This document shows positions 28,975 to 38,812 of a stretch of 64,000 nt of DNA, piece after piece. Position 1 is the first letter of the stretch, and each line of letters starts with the position of its first letter. The notes under the pieces are model-generated. The model did not search any database. It saw nothing but the letters and a program-made list of their open reading frames with translations, and was not told the origin of the DNA. The position numbers were made by a program, and so were the translations under genes. The DNA is from Lepidostoma basale (lineage: Eukaryota; Arthropoda; Insecta; Trichoptera; Lepidostomatidae), in assembly GCA_022606425.2 (NCBI GenBank), contig JAHDVF020000060.1, forward strand, positions 496,001-560,000, in the 5' to 3' direction.

Positions 28975-29085
28975 TATCTTTTAATTAGTTTATCGTTCTC
29001 CGATGATGAAGGTGTAAAACTGTAAACCCTTCGAAACTTATCTTAACTTGAAAAAACGGTGTTTTAATTCATATCATAGAAAAAT
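28975..29085 (+). repeat. HHR-C repeat, right arm
   Basis: CCGATGATGAAGG, a 15-base loop region, CCCTTCGAAACTTATC, then the same GTGTTTTAATTCAT end as the left arm in opposite orientation. The cleavage-site region reads UUAUC rather than CAUGUC. Confidence 0.5.
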
Positions 29086-29711
29086 ATCTGGGAATTATAT
29101 ATATTTATCTGGAAAGCATGTTTACAAGAGATGGAAGAATGGAGAAAGATATCGGAAGAAAGGTCGGAGCTGGAAACAAAATAAATGGTGCACTCAAAGT
29201 CATTACCGCAAATAGAAATATATCGACTGAAGCAAAGATGGCAGTGCACAATGGAGTTCTAGTCTCGACCCTTATGTATGGAAGTTAAGCTTGGAATTGG
29301 CAGAAGAAGGATGAAAATAGGATAAATGCCGTAGAAATGAGGTCACTAAGAATAATGTGCGGAAAAACAATGTATGGTAGAATATCTAATGATGAATTAA
29401 GAAAGGAATGTAAGGCAAATGAATGCGTGATAAATAAAATTAAGAAAGGGTCACTTAGATGGTTTGGACATATGGTTAAAAAGATATGTACAAGTAGTGT
29501 GAATGGGAAAAAAGTCGAGGAAGGCCAAGGACATGGCATGACCAAATTAATCAAATACTGAAAGGCGGCCATGTTCGAAGTAGGAACAATTGACGAGCGT
29601 GCATCTCACGATAATTATGCCAGGATAGAACAGTGTGGCGATCCATCCTCTCTGCCTACCCCTCCGGAGAAACGGCGTGATGGTTAGTTAGTTAGTTAGT
29701 TTAGTTAGTTA
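29086..29711 (+). mobile_element. LINE-Tb C-terminus
   Basis: Codons: FIWKACLQEMEEWRKISEER-like start (frameshifted YLESMFTRDGRMEKDIGRKV), AGNKINGALKVITANRNIST, EAKMAVHNGVLVSTLMYGS, the NAVEMRSLRIMCGKTMYGRI block, KIKKGSLRWFGHMVKKICTS, a decayed GRPRTWHDQINQ block, hairpin CCCC-UCCG-GAG and (TTAG)n. Two HHR-type elements flank it. Confidence 0.85.
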
Positions 29712-30095
29712 GTGGAATTCCACAGTGTTAACGCCTGAAGTTTATTTAAAATTATGAAATATTCATATGAATAGAATTTCTAGTACCTAAGTCATTAATT
29801 TTCAAATATTTAGTCCAGGGCCGAAATCAAATAATATAATATTTTATTACCAACTAGGGTGGAACTGGAACTAACTAGGCCCATTACGAGTTTACTTAAC
29901 CCAAATCCGGGAAGAAAAATTATTAATTATAGATCGTATTGTATTTCTAGAACGCGAAGTCATTGAGGAAGCAAAAAAAATATACAAATTTTTGGCAGAT
30001 AATCAACTTTTCGACATTCAGGTCAAGCGTCATTTGTTTTTTCACATTACGCGATCATAATATTATACACAGAATGCCCAAAAAAAATCTTGTCT
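29712..30095. other. HHR-A terminal box then unique sequence
   Basis: TGGAATTCCACAGTGTTAACGCC at 29713 directly follows a LINE-Tb tail. The rest up to 30095 is not recognised. Confidence 0.4.
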
Positions 30096-30154
30096 ATTTA
30101 TATATTCATTTATGAATTAAAACACTTTTTTCCATAATTAAGTTAATTTTAATA
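30096..30154 (-). repeat. HHR-C fragment
   Basis: TTTATGAATTAAAACACTTTTTTCC matches the outer end of HHR-C at 28.37 kb. No ribozyme core. Confidence 0.5.
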
Positions 30155-30840
30155 AAGTTTAATGTATGACGATTTGTGATATAAGTGCGATGGATGAGAA
30201 ATTGGAGCAAGTTACTGAATTTACGTATCTGGGAAGCATGTTTACAAGAGACGGAAAAATGGAGAAAGACATCGAAAGAAGGCGCATGGCGCACTCAAAG
30301 TCATTTCTGAAAATAGAAATATATCCACAGAAGCAAATATGGCAGTACACAATGGAGTTCTAGTGCCAACCCTCATGTATGGAAGTGAATCTTGGAGCTG
30401 GCAAAAGAAGGATAAAAGCAGGACAAACGCAGTAGAAATGAGATCACTAAGAAGAATGTGCGGGAAAACGTTGTATGATAGAATACCGAACGATGAAATA
30501 AGAAAGAAATGTAAGGCAGATGACGGCTTCATGAATAAAATTAAAAAAGGATCCCTGAGATAGTTTGGACATATGGAACGAATGGATGAGAGTAGAATGG
30601 TTAAAAAGTTGTACACAAGCAGCGTGAGTGGGAAAAGAAACCGAGAACGACCGAGGAAAACATGGCATGACGAAATTAATCAATTACTAAAAGGCGGCCA
30701 CATTCGAAGTCGGAATAATCGACGTGCGTGCATAGAACGATGTATGAATGTAGAGGAAGGCCGAGAGATATGCCAGGACAGAGCATTACCTACCTACCCC
30801 TCCGGGGAAATGGCATGATGGTTAGTTAGTTAGTTAGTTA
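30155..30840 (+). mobile_element. LINE-Tb C-terminus, long copy
   Basis: Blocks: DEKLEQVTEFTYLGSMFTRD, a frameshift in KDIERR, MAVHNGVLVPTLMYGSESWS, WQKKDKSRTNAVEMRSLRRM, CGKTLYDRIPNDEIRKKCKA, DGFMNKIKKGSLR (stop), ERMDESRMVKKLYTSSVSGK, RNRERPRKTWHDEINQLLKG, GHIRSRNNRRACIERCMNVE and EGREICQDRA. The hairpin is CCCC-UCCG-GGG with (TTAG)n. The normal stop follows TYPSGEMA. Confidence 0.88.
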
Positions 30841-30930
30841 GTTTCGAAGGTTTTACACTTTGATCATCTGGAGAACGGTTCGAGAAAAATAAACTCTAAA
30901 TTGGGAAAGCATTTTATTTTTTTGTTTCAT
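30841..30930 (-). repeat. HHR-C fragment
   Basis: The minus strand reads CCAGATGATCAAAGTGTAAAACCTTCGAAAC, cut at GAAAC by the LINE-Tb tail. The core is decayed at position 4 and stem II pairs poorly. Confidence 0.45.
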
Positions 30931-30939
30931 GAACAAAAT

Positions 30940-31060
30940 GTAAAACTATGAATTTAATGATTATGTGTGTTTTCTAAAAGTTTTAATATATAATGTTATA
31001 TTTTATGTGAATAACATGTTTCGCCTTGCTAAGGCGTTATAAAACATACAATTTAAATAA
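30940..31060 (-). repeat. HHR-B repeat copy
   Basis: Minus strand: UUAUAACGCCUUAGCAAGGCGAAACAUGUUAUUCACAUAAAAU-type sequence (31013-31045) followed by the AACTTTTAGAAAACACAC flank. The cleavage C is U here. Confidence 0.55.
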
Positions 31061-31214
31061 TTTTTTTGTCGTACTCTTCACATTCAATTGTTAATTTATC
31101 TAAATGGTTTATATTATTATAATACGCCTTTTTTGACAAACACATTAAATATTAAAATGAAAATTATAGTATATACTACATAAAAGTATTTTTTGTGAAT
31201 ATCTGGAAGAAAAT

Positions 31215-31310
31215 TTAAAACGTGGAAGGATAGCTTGGAATCCACTTTACAAGGGGATCAACCCCCTGGAGAAAATATCACATAGGTCTTCAGTTTGAAA
31301 GAAGAAGAAT
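31215..31310 (+). mobile_element. LINE-L tail fragment
   Basis: KTWKDSLESTLQGDQPPGEN-like codons then HIGLQFERRRI, a decayed copy of the LINE-L end. Confidence 0.5.
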
Positions 31311-31404
31311 ATTTAAATAACGGTTTTGAGGACACATTTATCTGAGAGATCTCATTTTAATCGCATTTTCTATTATTATATTTAATATTCTTATTTATAT
31401 AATA

Positions 31405-31815
31405 ATTTAAGAAATGCCTCCTGTTTTACGTCCTATAATGACATATGGAATAGAAACGAGAGCTGACACCATCACAACAAAAAGTCTCCTAAGAACCACA
31501 GAAATGAAGACTCTCCGATCCGTTGCGGGAACGACACTCCGAGACAGAATAAGAATTTCTGAAATAAGTAAGATCTGCAATGTAGAGGATGTCGTGCGAT
31601 GGGGAAGACTGAGAAGACGCTACTGAAGAGATCATGTGGATAGGGCATGTTCTGAAAGAGTGATAAATATAGCCGCAAATTAAGGTACAACAAGAAATCG
31701 ACCTGCAGGAAGACCACCTAAAAGATGGCGAGACAGTTTGACATCTGCATCCCAGGAACAGGGCTCCGAGAAATAACAGGACACAGTCCTAAATAAAGCA
31801 GAAGAAGAAGAAGAC
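31405..31815 (+). mobile_element. LINE-M C-terminus
   Basis: PVLRPIMTYGIETRADTITT, RTTEMKTLRSVAGTTLRDRI, SKICNVEDVVRWGRLRRRY, a stop, then RDHVDRACSERVINIAAN, a stop, and the GRPPKRWRDSLTSASQEQG block with (GAA)n tail. It preserves more of the 3' end than the 26.3-kb copy. Confidence 0.8.
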
Positions 31816-31984
31816 TCCTGTTTTATTGCAATACGTATATATTTTTTTGGGACAGTGTGTATTTAAAATATATTTTTATTTTACCGTTTATTTGTAGATT
31901 TTTCGAAAGGCCGACGAACCCCATGAACGATTTTAAGGCGCCATACATTTCAAATTTATTTTGAAAAGAATTGTATTTATTTGT

Positions 31985-32285
31985 AGGATCACTGTGTTGG
32001 TTTGGACATATGGAACGCACGGATAAAGGGAGAATGGTTAAGAAAGAATACGTTAACGGTGTGAATGGGGCACAGAATCGTGGGAGACCGAGGAAAACTT
32101 GACATGACCAGATTAATCAAAATTTAAAGGTCGCTTTGTTAGAAGTCGGAAGAATCGACGTAGGTGTATAACTCGCTGTATTATTGTGGAGGAAGCTAGA
32201 GACGTTTGTCAGGATCAAGTAGTGTGGGGGTCCATTCTCTCTGTCTACACTTTCGGAAAAACGGGGTAATGGTTTGTTGTTGTTA
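31985..32285 (+). mobile_element. LINE-Tc 3' fragment
   Basis: SLCWFGHMERTDKGRMVKKE, NGAQNRGRPRKT*HDQINQN, RRCITRCIIVEEARDVCQDQ codons, a decayed hairpin (CACTTTCGGAAAAACGG) and GTTTGTTGTTG tail. Confidence 0.75.
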
Positions 32286-32454
32286 TTTGTATTTATTTAT
32301 ATAATATTAACTGCGCGCACTGCTTCACCGTACAGCGCATAGGTTTCCTAAGGGGGCGGTACCGACCCCCGTGGGCACTGGGGCTTTCTATGGGGGCGAT
32401 AGTAGGTGTAGGTTCAGATGCAATTGGAGACGACCGTGGCAAGTGTATTTGATA
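32286..32454. other. GC-richer unassigned segment
   Basis: Contains GGGGGCGGTACCGACCCC and GGGGCGATAG, unlike its AT-rich neighbours. No domain or repeat recognised. Confidence 0.3.
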
Positions 32455-32640
32455 AGTAATAATGAAATATTTAGATATTCCATTGGTTTGGCCGAAATAT
32501 TATGACACTTCAACATTAATAACTGTGAAATTTACAACATTGTTACAATATCACATATTTATATTGTAAACTTTCTGAGAATGTCGGGAGAGCTATTTCG
32601 CCAACCGATATTGTCATCATCAGGTGTTATAAACAACAGG
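32455..32640 (-). repeat. HHR-D element relic
   Basis: The minus strand reads CACCTGATGATGACAATATCGGTTGGCGAAATAGCTCTCC-like sequence around 32592-32625, close to the 2.88-kb motif. The stem II partner is damaged (GACAA against UUGGC) and stem III is disrupted. The flank CCATTGGTTTGGCCGAAA parallels CCATTGTTTTGGCCGTAA at 2.83 kb. Confidence 0.5.
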
Positions 32641-32756
32641 AATTTAATAAATTATCAAAATATAAACAATTTGTTATCCTTCCTTTTTTCGTCGTTCAGT
32701 ATTCTATCATAAAATACATGTTTTTCTCACACATTTTCACTCTCGCAATAAGACAT

Positions 32757-33058
32757 CAAACTAACCATCACGCTGTCTCTCCAATAGGGTAGGCAGAAAT
32801 AATGGACTGCCACACTTTTCCTTCTTGACATACTTCTTTCGCTTCCTCGATATTCATACATCTTGTCATACACGCGAGTCGATTTCCCCGACTCCTCGCG
32901 ACATTCAATATATGATTTATTTGATCTTGCCGGGTTTTTCACGGTCTTCCTCTATTTCTAGTTCCATTTACATTGCTATAGATACTTTTTTTACCATTAT
33001 TTCTTCATTAATTCTTTCCATGTGTCCAAACCACCTGAATGTTCCTTTCATTATTTCG
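32757..33058 (-). mobile_element. LINE-Ta 3' fragment
   Basis: Decayed hairpin (CTCTCCAATAGGG), codons to GTFRWFGHMERINEEIMVKK. The 5' edge joins LINE-L at 33059. Confidence 0.7.
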
Positions 33059-33195
33059 CGTGGATTCGCGCTTCCTCGTGGAAGACCTCCTAAAATATGA
33101 AATGACAGCTGGGAGTCTACCTTACAGGAGGAGCAACACTCTGGAGAACAGACCACATAGGTCTACAACAAGGAGGAAGGGGAAAAAACTTTTAA
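33059..33195 (+). mobile_element. LINE-L tail fragment
   Basis: FALPRGRPPKI*NDSWESTL, QEEQHSGEQTT*VYNKEEG codons. An abrupt head-to-head joint with LINE-Ta. Confidence 0.65.
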
Positions 33196-33478
33196 AAGAG
33201 GGTGTGGTTTCTTGTCGCGTTTGACAAAGATTTGAATACTCGTGTGCCTTAAAGAACTTAAGATTTATAATGTCATTCATCTGGATTACGGATGCTGTGT
33301 CATTCGTATTGCGTGACCAAGGAATTATTTAATGTTGACTTTGTTGACTTTCTCTACCGTTTCGTTGACCCCGTCCTTGATACAAACATTATCATGAATC
33401 GATACATCGAACTACAAACGATTTTTTTTGCATTTATTGTTTCTTGAACAATGGTGTATAACTTCATATTAAATAATT
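33196..33478. other. Unique stretch
   Basis: No recognised element. Confidence 0.4.
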
Positions 33479-34235
33479 AAACTAACTAACTAACTAACGC
33501 CGTCTCCCCGTAAAAGTAGGCAGAATGAATGGACTGCCACACTTTTCTTTCCTCGCTTCCTCAACATTCATACTTCGTGTCATCTCACGTGGCCGACATT
33601 CAATATTTGATTTATTTGATCGTGCCACTCGGTTTTCCTCTATTTCTAGTTTCATTAACATCGTTAACATATACTTTGTGTTACCATTCTTTCTTCATTC
33701 ATTAGTTCCAGGTGTCCAAACCATCTTAATGATCCTTTCATTATTTTGTTCATAACACCATCATTCGCACCGCATTAAATATTTTTTAATTCGACATCTA
33801 TCATACACAGAATATCTACACATTCGTCTAAGAGATCTCATTTCTACTGCATTGATTCTATTTTCATCCTTCTTTTGCAGTTCCATGCTTCCTTGTGACA
33901 CACATTAGTTTTGTCCTAATTAATGCTAAGTTGTCCAAACCATCTTAATGATCCTTTCATTATTTTGTTCATAACACCATCATTCGCACCGCATTCATAT
34001 ATATTTTCATTCGACACTCTATCATACACGGAGTATCCGCACATTCGTCTAAGAGATCTCATTTCTACTGCATTTATTCTACATTCATCCTTCTTTGCCA
34101 GTTCCATGCTTCGCTTCCATACATAGTACATGAACATTATTGTGCACTGTCATTTTAGCTTTTATGGATAGGTTTTTTTTGCGATGACAACTTTAAATGC
34201 ACCATTCACTTTGTTGCCTGCCCCAACCCTTCTTA
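33479..34235 (-). mobile_element. LINE-Ta with partial tandem duplication
   Basis: 33479-33897 runs from the tail to WNCKKDENRINAVEMRSLRR. 33935-34235 repeats part of the same region (LRWFGQL, IMKGSLRWFGQ back to GAGNKVNGAFKVVIAKK). The segment SGYSVYDRxSNENI is therefore present twice in the same orientation. Small deletions differ between the two, so they are separate lineages or an old duplication. Confidence 0.75.
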
Positions 34236-34315
34236 ATTAAATAATTAATACAAATGAAAACGTCTGTTTTTAGAAGTTTTATTATATTTTATAAGAATGA
34301 CTTGTTTCGCCTTAC
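34236..34315 (-). repeat. HHR-B repeat, truncated
   Basis: AATTAATACAAATGAAAACGTCTG, TTTTATTATATTTTATAAG and GACTTGTTTCGCCTTACC. It is cut inside stem II by SINE S1. Confidence 0.5.
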
Positions 34316-34420
34316 CTACGATTTTTTTAAAGACCAACACCAAGGATTTAAATCAATTGGGATAGAATTTATTCTACAATATTCAATGTGAACAGAAAAT
34401 AGTATTATATTTGTGTGACC
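34316..34420 (-). mobile_element. SINE S1 3' half
   Basis: T run, CAACACCAAGGATTTAAATC, AGAATTTATTCTACAATATTC and GTGAACAGAAAAT, matching the S1 3' half at 24.63 kb. No tRNA-like head. Confidence 0.6.
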
Positions 34421-34734
34421 AGGTTGCTTACAATTTTGAAATATACGAGTACCCAACGAGAAACAATACAAATTTTAGAATTAATCGAACATTATCAAAG
34501 GGTTCGGAAAACAGATTGTTTTTACAAGGGTTTAAAAGTATTAAATGTTCTCAAATTCCTATGTGTAGGTACGTCCGGTCACATTTAAAAATGTGTTATG
34601 AATGTATTTTTTTTTATTTTTTTTATTTCTTCTTTGTGTGTTTTGTGCCTATTTGTCTTTTTTTATATTTGGTTTCATTATACATTTAGTTATAATGTAT
34701 TAAAAATTCATATACTAGTAGTAAAAAATATAAC
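34421..34734. other. Unique AT-rich stretch
   Basis: An open frame (34411-34689) is T-rich and low complexity. A TACGAGTA octamer is at 34444-34451. Confidence 0.35.
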
Positions 34735-34897
34735 TAACTAACTTACTAACCATCACGCCGTCTCCCCGAAGGGGTAGGCAGAAAGAATGGACTGCCACAC
34801 CTTTCTTTCCTGACATATTTCTCTCGCTTCCTCAACATTCATACATCGTGTCATGCACGCGCGTCGATTTCTCTGACTCCTCACATGGCCGACATAT
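34735..34897 (-). mobile_element. LINE-Ta 3' fragment
   Basis: Tail, hairpin CCCCTTCGGGG, and the RSQRNRRACMTRCMNVEEAR, EICQERKVWQSILSAYPFGE, TA codons without a stop. Truncated after GHVRSQ. Confidence 0.8.
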
Positions 34898-34951
34898 TTT
34901 AAAAATATATATTTTGTATAAATAAATAAATTAGTATAAACGATAATAATA

Positions 34952-34965
34952 TACGAGTACTCGTA
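34952..34965. other. Double TA-CGAG-TA-CTCG-TA site
   Basis: TACGAGTA (34952-34959) and its reverse complement TACTCGTA (34958-34965) share a central TA inside a 24-bp perfect palindrome (34947-34970). Two footprints in opposite orientation at adjacent TA sites would produce this. Confidence 0.45.
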
Positions 34966-34969
34966 TATT

Positions 34970-35598
34970 ATGAAGAATGAAAGGTGTAAAAATAAATTTT
35001 TCATTTGTTCCAATGACAATTTGAATAATTTCTTCAATATTCTTTCAAAGTTCTTGCTGGTGTTGGTTGGTTTTAAATGCCTTATTACTGCCAAATAAAA
35101 AAAGTGGATACGTGGAACATTAATTAAATCATATAACAGCTAATTTAAAAAAAACGGTGGATACGTGTAACATAAATTAAATAAACACAAAAGTCCGGAT
35201 CGTCCATGTCAACATGTGCAACATCGGAAAAACATTATGTGTTATTACATTATGTGCTAAATTTAAAAAACGGTGGATTCGTGGAACATAAATTAAATAG
35301 ACAAATGTGCACCATCTAAAAATAACATTTTGTATTAAATTATTTTTATTTTGTTATTTTATTTTATATCATTGTACTTTATATTATTTGTTTTAGATTT
35401 ATTTTGTGGGTGTTGGAAGATCGAAGTGTGCGCGGGAGATGCCTATTGGTGGCGATGAGGTTCGCAACCCATCACACCGCGTCTCCCGCGGGGCGAAAAG
35501 AGAAGGATGGAGTGCCGCATCAGTAAAAGTGTGACAGTCCATTCTTTCTGCCTACCCTTTCGGGGAGACGGTGTGATGGTTAGTTAGTTAGTTTATGA
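34970..35598 (+). mobile_element. NA1, longest copy
   Basis: 5' part GGTGTAAAAATAAATTTTTC and TTCCAATGACAATTTGAATA, then the repeated module AAACGGTGGATACGTGTAAC / AAACGGTGGATTCGTGGAAC, each followed by ATAAATTAAATA. Then come the AT-rich block, GGGTGTTGGAAGATCGAAG, GGGAGATGCCTATTGG, CACACCGCGTCTCCCGCG and the LINE-T 3' end with CCCTTTCGGGGAGACGG and (TTAG)n. The boundary with LINE-T homology is at about GTGTGACAGTCCATTC (35527). No RNA polymerase III boxes that I can identify. Confidence 0.75.
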
Positions 35599-35599
35599 A

Positions 35600-35705
35600 G
35601 AAGGAATCTGGTCGTTTCCAAGCTAAAATTCAAGTCCCCTAGATCTGGAGCCAAGCATTCTGTCCCTGGATCAGGAGCCAAGCATTTTTCTTCATAAGTC
35701 TTCAT
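35600..35705 (-). mobile_element. SINE S1 head relic
   Basis: TATGAAGAAGGAATCTGGTCG, a mutated box B (AGCTAAAATTCAAGTCC), and a tandemly repeated GGAGCCAAGCATT. Decayed. Confidence 0.55.
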
Positions 35706-35734
35706 CTTCATCTTATTCTTCTTAAACTAGTTAG

Positions 35735-35904
35735 AGGCCGCTAGGGCCTGTTTGTGCAGAGTTTGCTACCTGTTTGATTCCCAGCTGTCTTTCCATCTCT
35801 TGGTGGGTCTTCCAGGCATTCTTCTTCCCTCTGGTTTGCCATGTAGGGCAAAGTGTGATTTGGGTGTCTATTCTCTCCACATTTGTTTTTACAACATGTC
35901 GCTA
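35735..35904 (-). mobile_element. LINE tail fragment (LINE-L-like)
   Basis: Minus-strand codons KSHFALHGKPEGRRMPGRPT, KRWKDSWESNR and QTLHKQ resemble the LINE-L terminal block. Confidence 0.55.
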
Positions 35905-36068
35905 AACCCAATTACTGTATATGGTAACTAATCTATCTCCATTTCATTGTCACAAGAATTCTACACCAGACCAAAGACAGTGTGACAATCATACTGCCAT
36001 CGCCGAGAATCGAAATCGGAACCTTCAGTATGGCAGTCAGAGCTCTTAACACTCTGCCACGAAGGTCG
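35905..36068 (-). mobile_element. SINE S2
   Basis: Minus strand: GACCTTCGTGGCAGAGTG, box B mutated (CGATTTCGATTC), the body to ATTAGTTACC. The A tail is not preserved. Confidence 0.7.
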
Positions 36069-36134
36069 CCAATCTTCCTTGTCTCACACATCAGACAATA
36101 TGATGGTCGGGTAGAGTCCTGCTAGCTATTGCTA

Positions 36135-36480
36135 TTCTTCTTCTCTGATTTCAATCCTGGGATTGGTTTGCAGCAATTTCCTCTATTATTCTCTTCCATT
36201 CTTCCCTGTCTTGTGCGGCTCTTTTGAAATCTGCATATGATGAGCAGCGCACGTCCACCAACAGGTCCTCCAGGTACTCTCGGCGTGGGCGTCCCCTAGA
36301 GTTTGTCCCCTCGATCATACCCTCCATGGCCGATCCATCTTGCACGCTTTTCGGACAAGGTCCTGAGCAGGTGCCTTCCTCCTTCGATTCCTTGAAGAAC
36401 TTCCTCATTCGTGATGTGGTCTCTCCAGGAAATTCCAAAGACTCTTCTATAGGACCACATCTCAAAAGCCTCTATCCTAT
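36135..36480 (-). mobile_element. LINE-K C-terminal fragment
   Basis: Minus strand: MRCGPIEESLEFPGETTSRM, KFFKESKEEGTCSGPCPKSV, GMIEGTNSRGRPRREYLEDL, LVDVRCSSYADFKRAAQDRE, EWKRIIEEIAANQSQD then a GAAGAA tail. Two frames. Confidence 0.8.
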
Positions 36481-36534
36481 TATAAAAGTCTATTATAAAA
36501 GTCTATTATAAAAGTATAAATGTAATATTGTTAT

Positions 36535-36655
36535 TTGGCATGACCAAGTAAATAAAAGTTTTAATTTGGCCTAAGAATTCGAAAGAATCGACGTGCATGT
36601 ATGACTCGCTGTATGAATGTGGAGGAATCTAGACAGTTGTGTTATTACTTGTCTT
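36535..36655 (+). mobile_element. LINE-Tc fragment
   Basis: WHDQVNKSFNLA*EFERIDV codons and CMTRCMNVEESRQL. The 3' end is missing. Confidence 0.6.
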
Positions 36656-37097
36656 GATGTAATTATTTAAATAAAAAATGGTTTAAAAAGTCAGTTGATT
36701 GATTCTTATAAATTAATTTAATTTTTAAAAATGGAATACAAATTGGAAAACGGTTAATAAATCTGCGTAACTTGATGTAACGGGTCTTCCGGGAGTAGAA
36801 TTTATTGCGTTCGAATTTAAAAATTTAAAAATAATCGGCGCGAACGCTTCCGAAACATTCGAAACGTTTAAAAAGAGAACAGAATAATGCGCGTTAAAAA
36901 AACGACCGTTTATTTTTATCGTGGCCTATGAAATCGAAAATGTAGGTCAGAAACACTACCAACACTAGCAAATGGGAATGTTTTAATGTAGTCGTGTATA
37001 CGTATACAAGTGTGAATGTATCCCGTGAACCCGTCCCATCATACATGTATGTGTTTGTAAAAAACTACACGGTGTTTCGTACATAATGTTATTTTAA
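36656..37097. other. Unique stretch
   Basis: No recognised element. GCGCGAACGC and TTCGAA-rich words near 36.8 kb are CpG-richer than average. Confidence 0.4.
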
Positions 37098-37101
37098 TTA
37101 A

Positions 37102-37761
37102 GGTAGTAGTCTGTCGTTTTTTTGTAGGAAAATAAAAATGAATCGTTTTGGAAATTTAGGAATGTTTTTATTTACATATTAAAGATACCAAAAAAAATTT
37201 TTTTTTCAAAAAATTTAATAGTTTATTATTATTATTATTATTAATCGAAGTTCGCACCTCGAAAAAAAAGCGCGTGGGTGGCCCGGGTGATTTTGGCTTT
37301 TGATGTTATCTGAAATAAAAAATTCTTGAAAATTCTTAATCTAAAGACATGTCATTCTGGTCGGAACTACAGAAGTTAAATTTCATGGATAAATAACAAA
37401 ATGGCGGACTTTGAAAAAAAAAGTCAGCAATGAAGGGGTTGTAAAATAAAAAGTTAGGGGTGAAAAAATGTCTCGGTAGTTCCGACGAGAATGACATGTC
37501 TTTAGATTAAGAATTTTCAAGAATTTTTGATTTCAGATAACATCAAGAGCCAAAATCACCCAGGCCATCCACGCGCTTTTTTTTCGAGGTGCCAACTTCG
37601 ATTAATAATAATAATAATAAAAAATAATAAAAATTCTTGTATCTTCATTATGTATTATAAATAAAAACATCCTAAATTTCCAAAACAAATCATTTTTATT
37701 TTCCTACAAAAAAACCGCCTCCAAAAAAGACATGAAAATCGGCTTAAGTTACCAGACTACC
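37102..37761. mobile_element. Foldback MITE with TTAA target sites
   Basis: Flanked by TTAA at 37098-37101 and 37762-37765. Terminal GGTAGTAGTCTG pairs with CAGACTACC. The arms continue inward with TTTTTGTAGGAAAATAAAAATG, a TTGGAAATTTAGGA block, TAATCGAAGTT, a CGAGGTGC/GCACCTCG block, and AGACATGTCATTC near the centre (about 37430). Arm identity is high but with indels. TTAA duplication is typical of piggyBac-like and some Sola elements. No transposase. Confidence 0.75.
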
Positions 37762-37824
37762 TTAAAGTGATATAATTTTTTTTCTGACCATTCATCTTCA
37801 AGTACTATTCGGTATTCTATAAAT

Positions 37825-38150
37825 TACAATAAAATTAAGAAAGGGTCACTACGATGGTTTGGACACGTGGAACGAATGGATGAGGGAAGAATGGTTAAAA
37901 AGATATATAGAAGTAGTGTGAATGGGAAAAGAAGTCGAGGAAGGCCAAGGAAGACATGGCATGACCAAATTAATCAATGACGGAAAGGCGGCCATGTTCG
38001 ATGCAGGAACAATCGACGAGCGTGCATGTCACGATATTTGAATGTAGAAGATGCGCGAGAATTATGCCAGGATAGAACAATGTGGCGATCCATCCTCTCT
38101 GCCTACCCCTCCGAGGAAACGGGGTGATGGTTAGTTAGCTAGTTAGTTAG
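37825..38150 (+). mobile_element. LINE-Tb 3' fragment
   Basis: KIKKGSLRWFGHVERMDEGR, MVKKIYRSSVNGKRSRGRPR, KTWHDQINQ (frameshift) KGGHVRCRNNRRACMSRYLN, EDARELCQDRTMWRSILSAY codons, hairpin CCCC-UCCG-AGG and (TTAG)n. Confidence 0.85.
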
Positions 38151-38184
38151 TTACAATGGAATGAATGTAGAGTGAAATAAAGTA

Positions 38185-38812
38185 AACTAGCTAACTAACC
38201 ATCACGCCGTCTTCCCGAAGGGGTAGGCAGAAATAATGGACTGCCACATTTTTATTTCCTGTCATATTTCTCTCGCTACCTTAACATCGTGTCATGCACG
38301 CGCGTCGATTTCTCTGCCTCCTCACGTGGCCGACATTCAATATTTGATTAATTTGATCGTGTCACGTTTTCCTTGGTCTAACTCTATTACTGGTTCCATT
38401 TACATCGTTAACATATATTTTTTACCATTCTTTCTTCATTCATTATTTCCATATGTCCAAACCATCTTAATGATTGTTTGTGTTCATTATTTTGTTCATA
38501 ACACTATCATTCGTACCACATTCACTTCTTATATTTTCATTCGACACTATCATACACAGAATATTCGTCTAAGAAATCTCATTTCTACTGCATTTATTCT
38601 ACTTTCATCCTTCTTTTTAGAGTTACATGCTTCGCTTCCCTACATAAGGGTTGGTATTATAACATCATTACGCACTGCCATTTAGAGCTTACAAGTGCAC
38701 TATTCACTTTGTTGCCTGCCCCAACCCTTTTTTCAATATCCCTCTTCACTCCCCCATCTTTTGTAAACTTAATACCCAAATACACGTACTCATCTACTTG
38801 CTCAAAATTTTC
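38185..38812 (-). mobile_element. LINE-Ta C-terminus
   Basis: From the tail and hairpin (CCCCTTCGGGA) upstream to GENFEQVDEYVYLGIKFTKD (38760-38815), with several deletions. It is joined in frame, without an insertion mark, to LINE-J at 38812. Confidence 0.75.

Noticed and set aside
34411..34689. 92-codon plus-strand ORF with hydrophobic C-terminus
   Set aside because: T-rich, low-complexity sequence; no domain, and no start context or splice signals.
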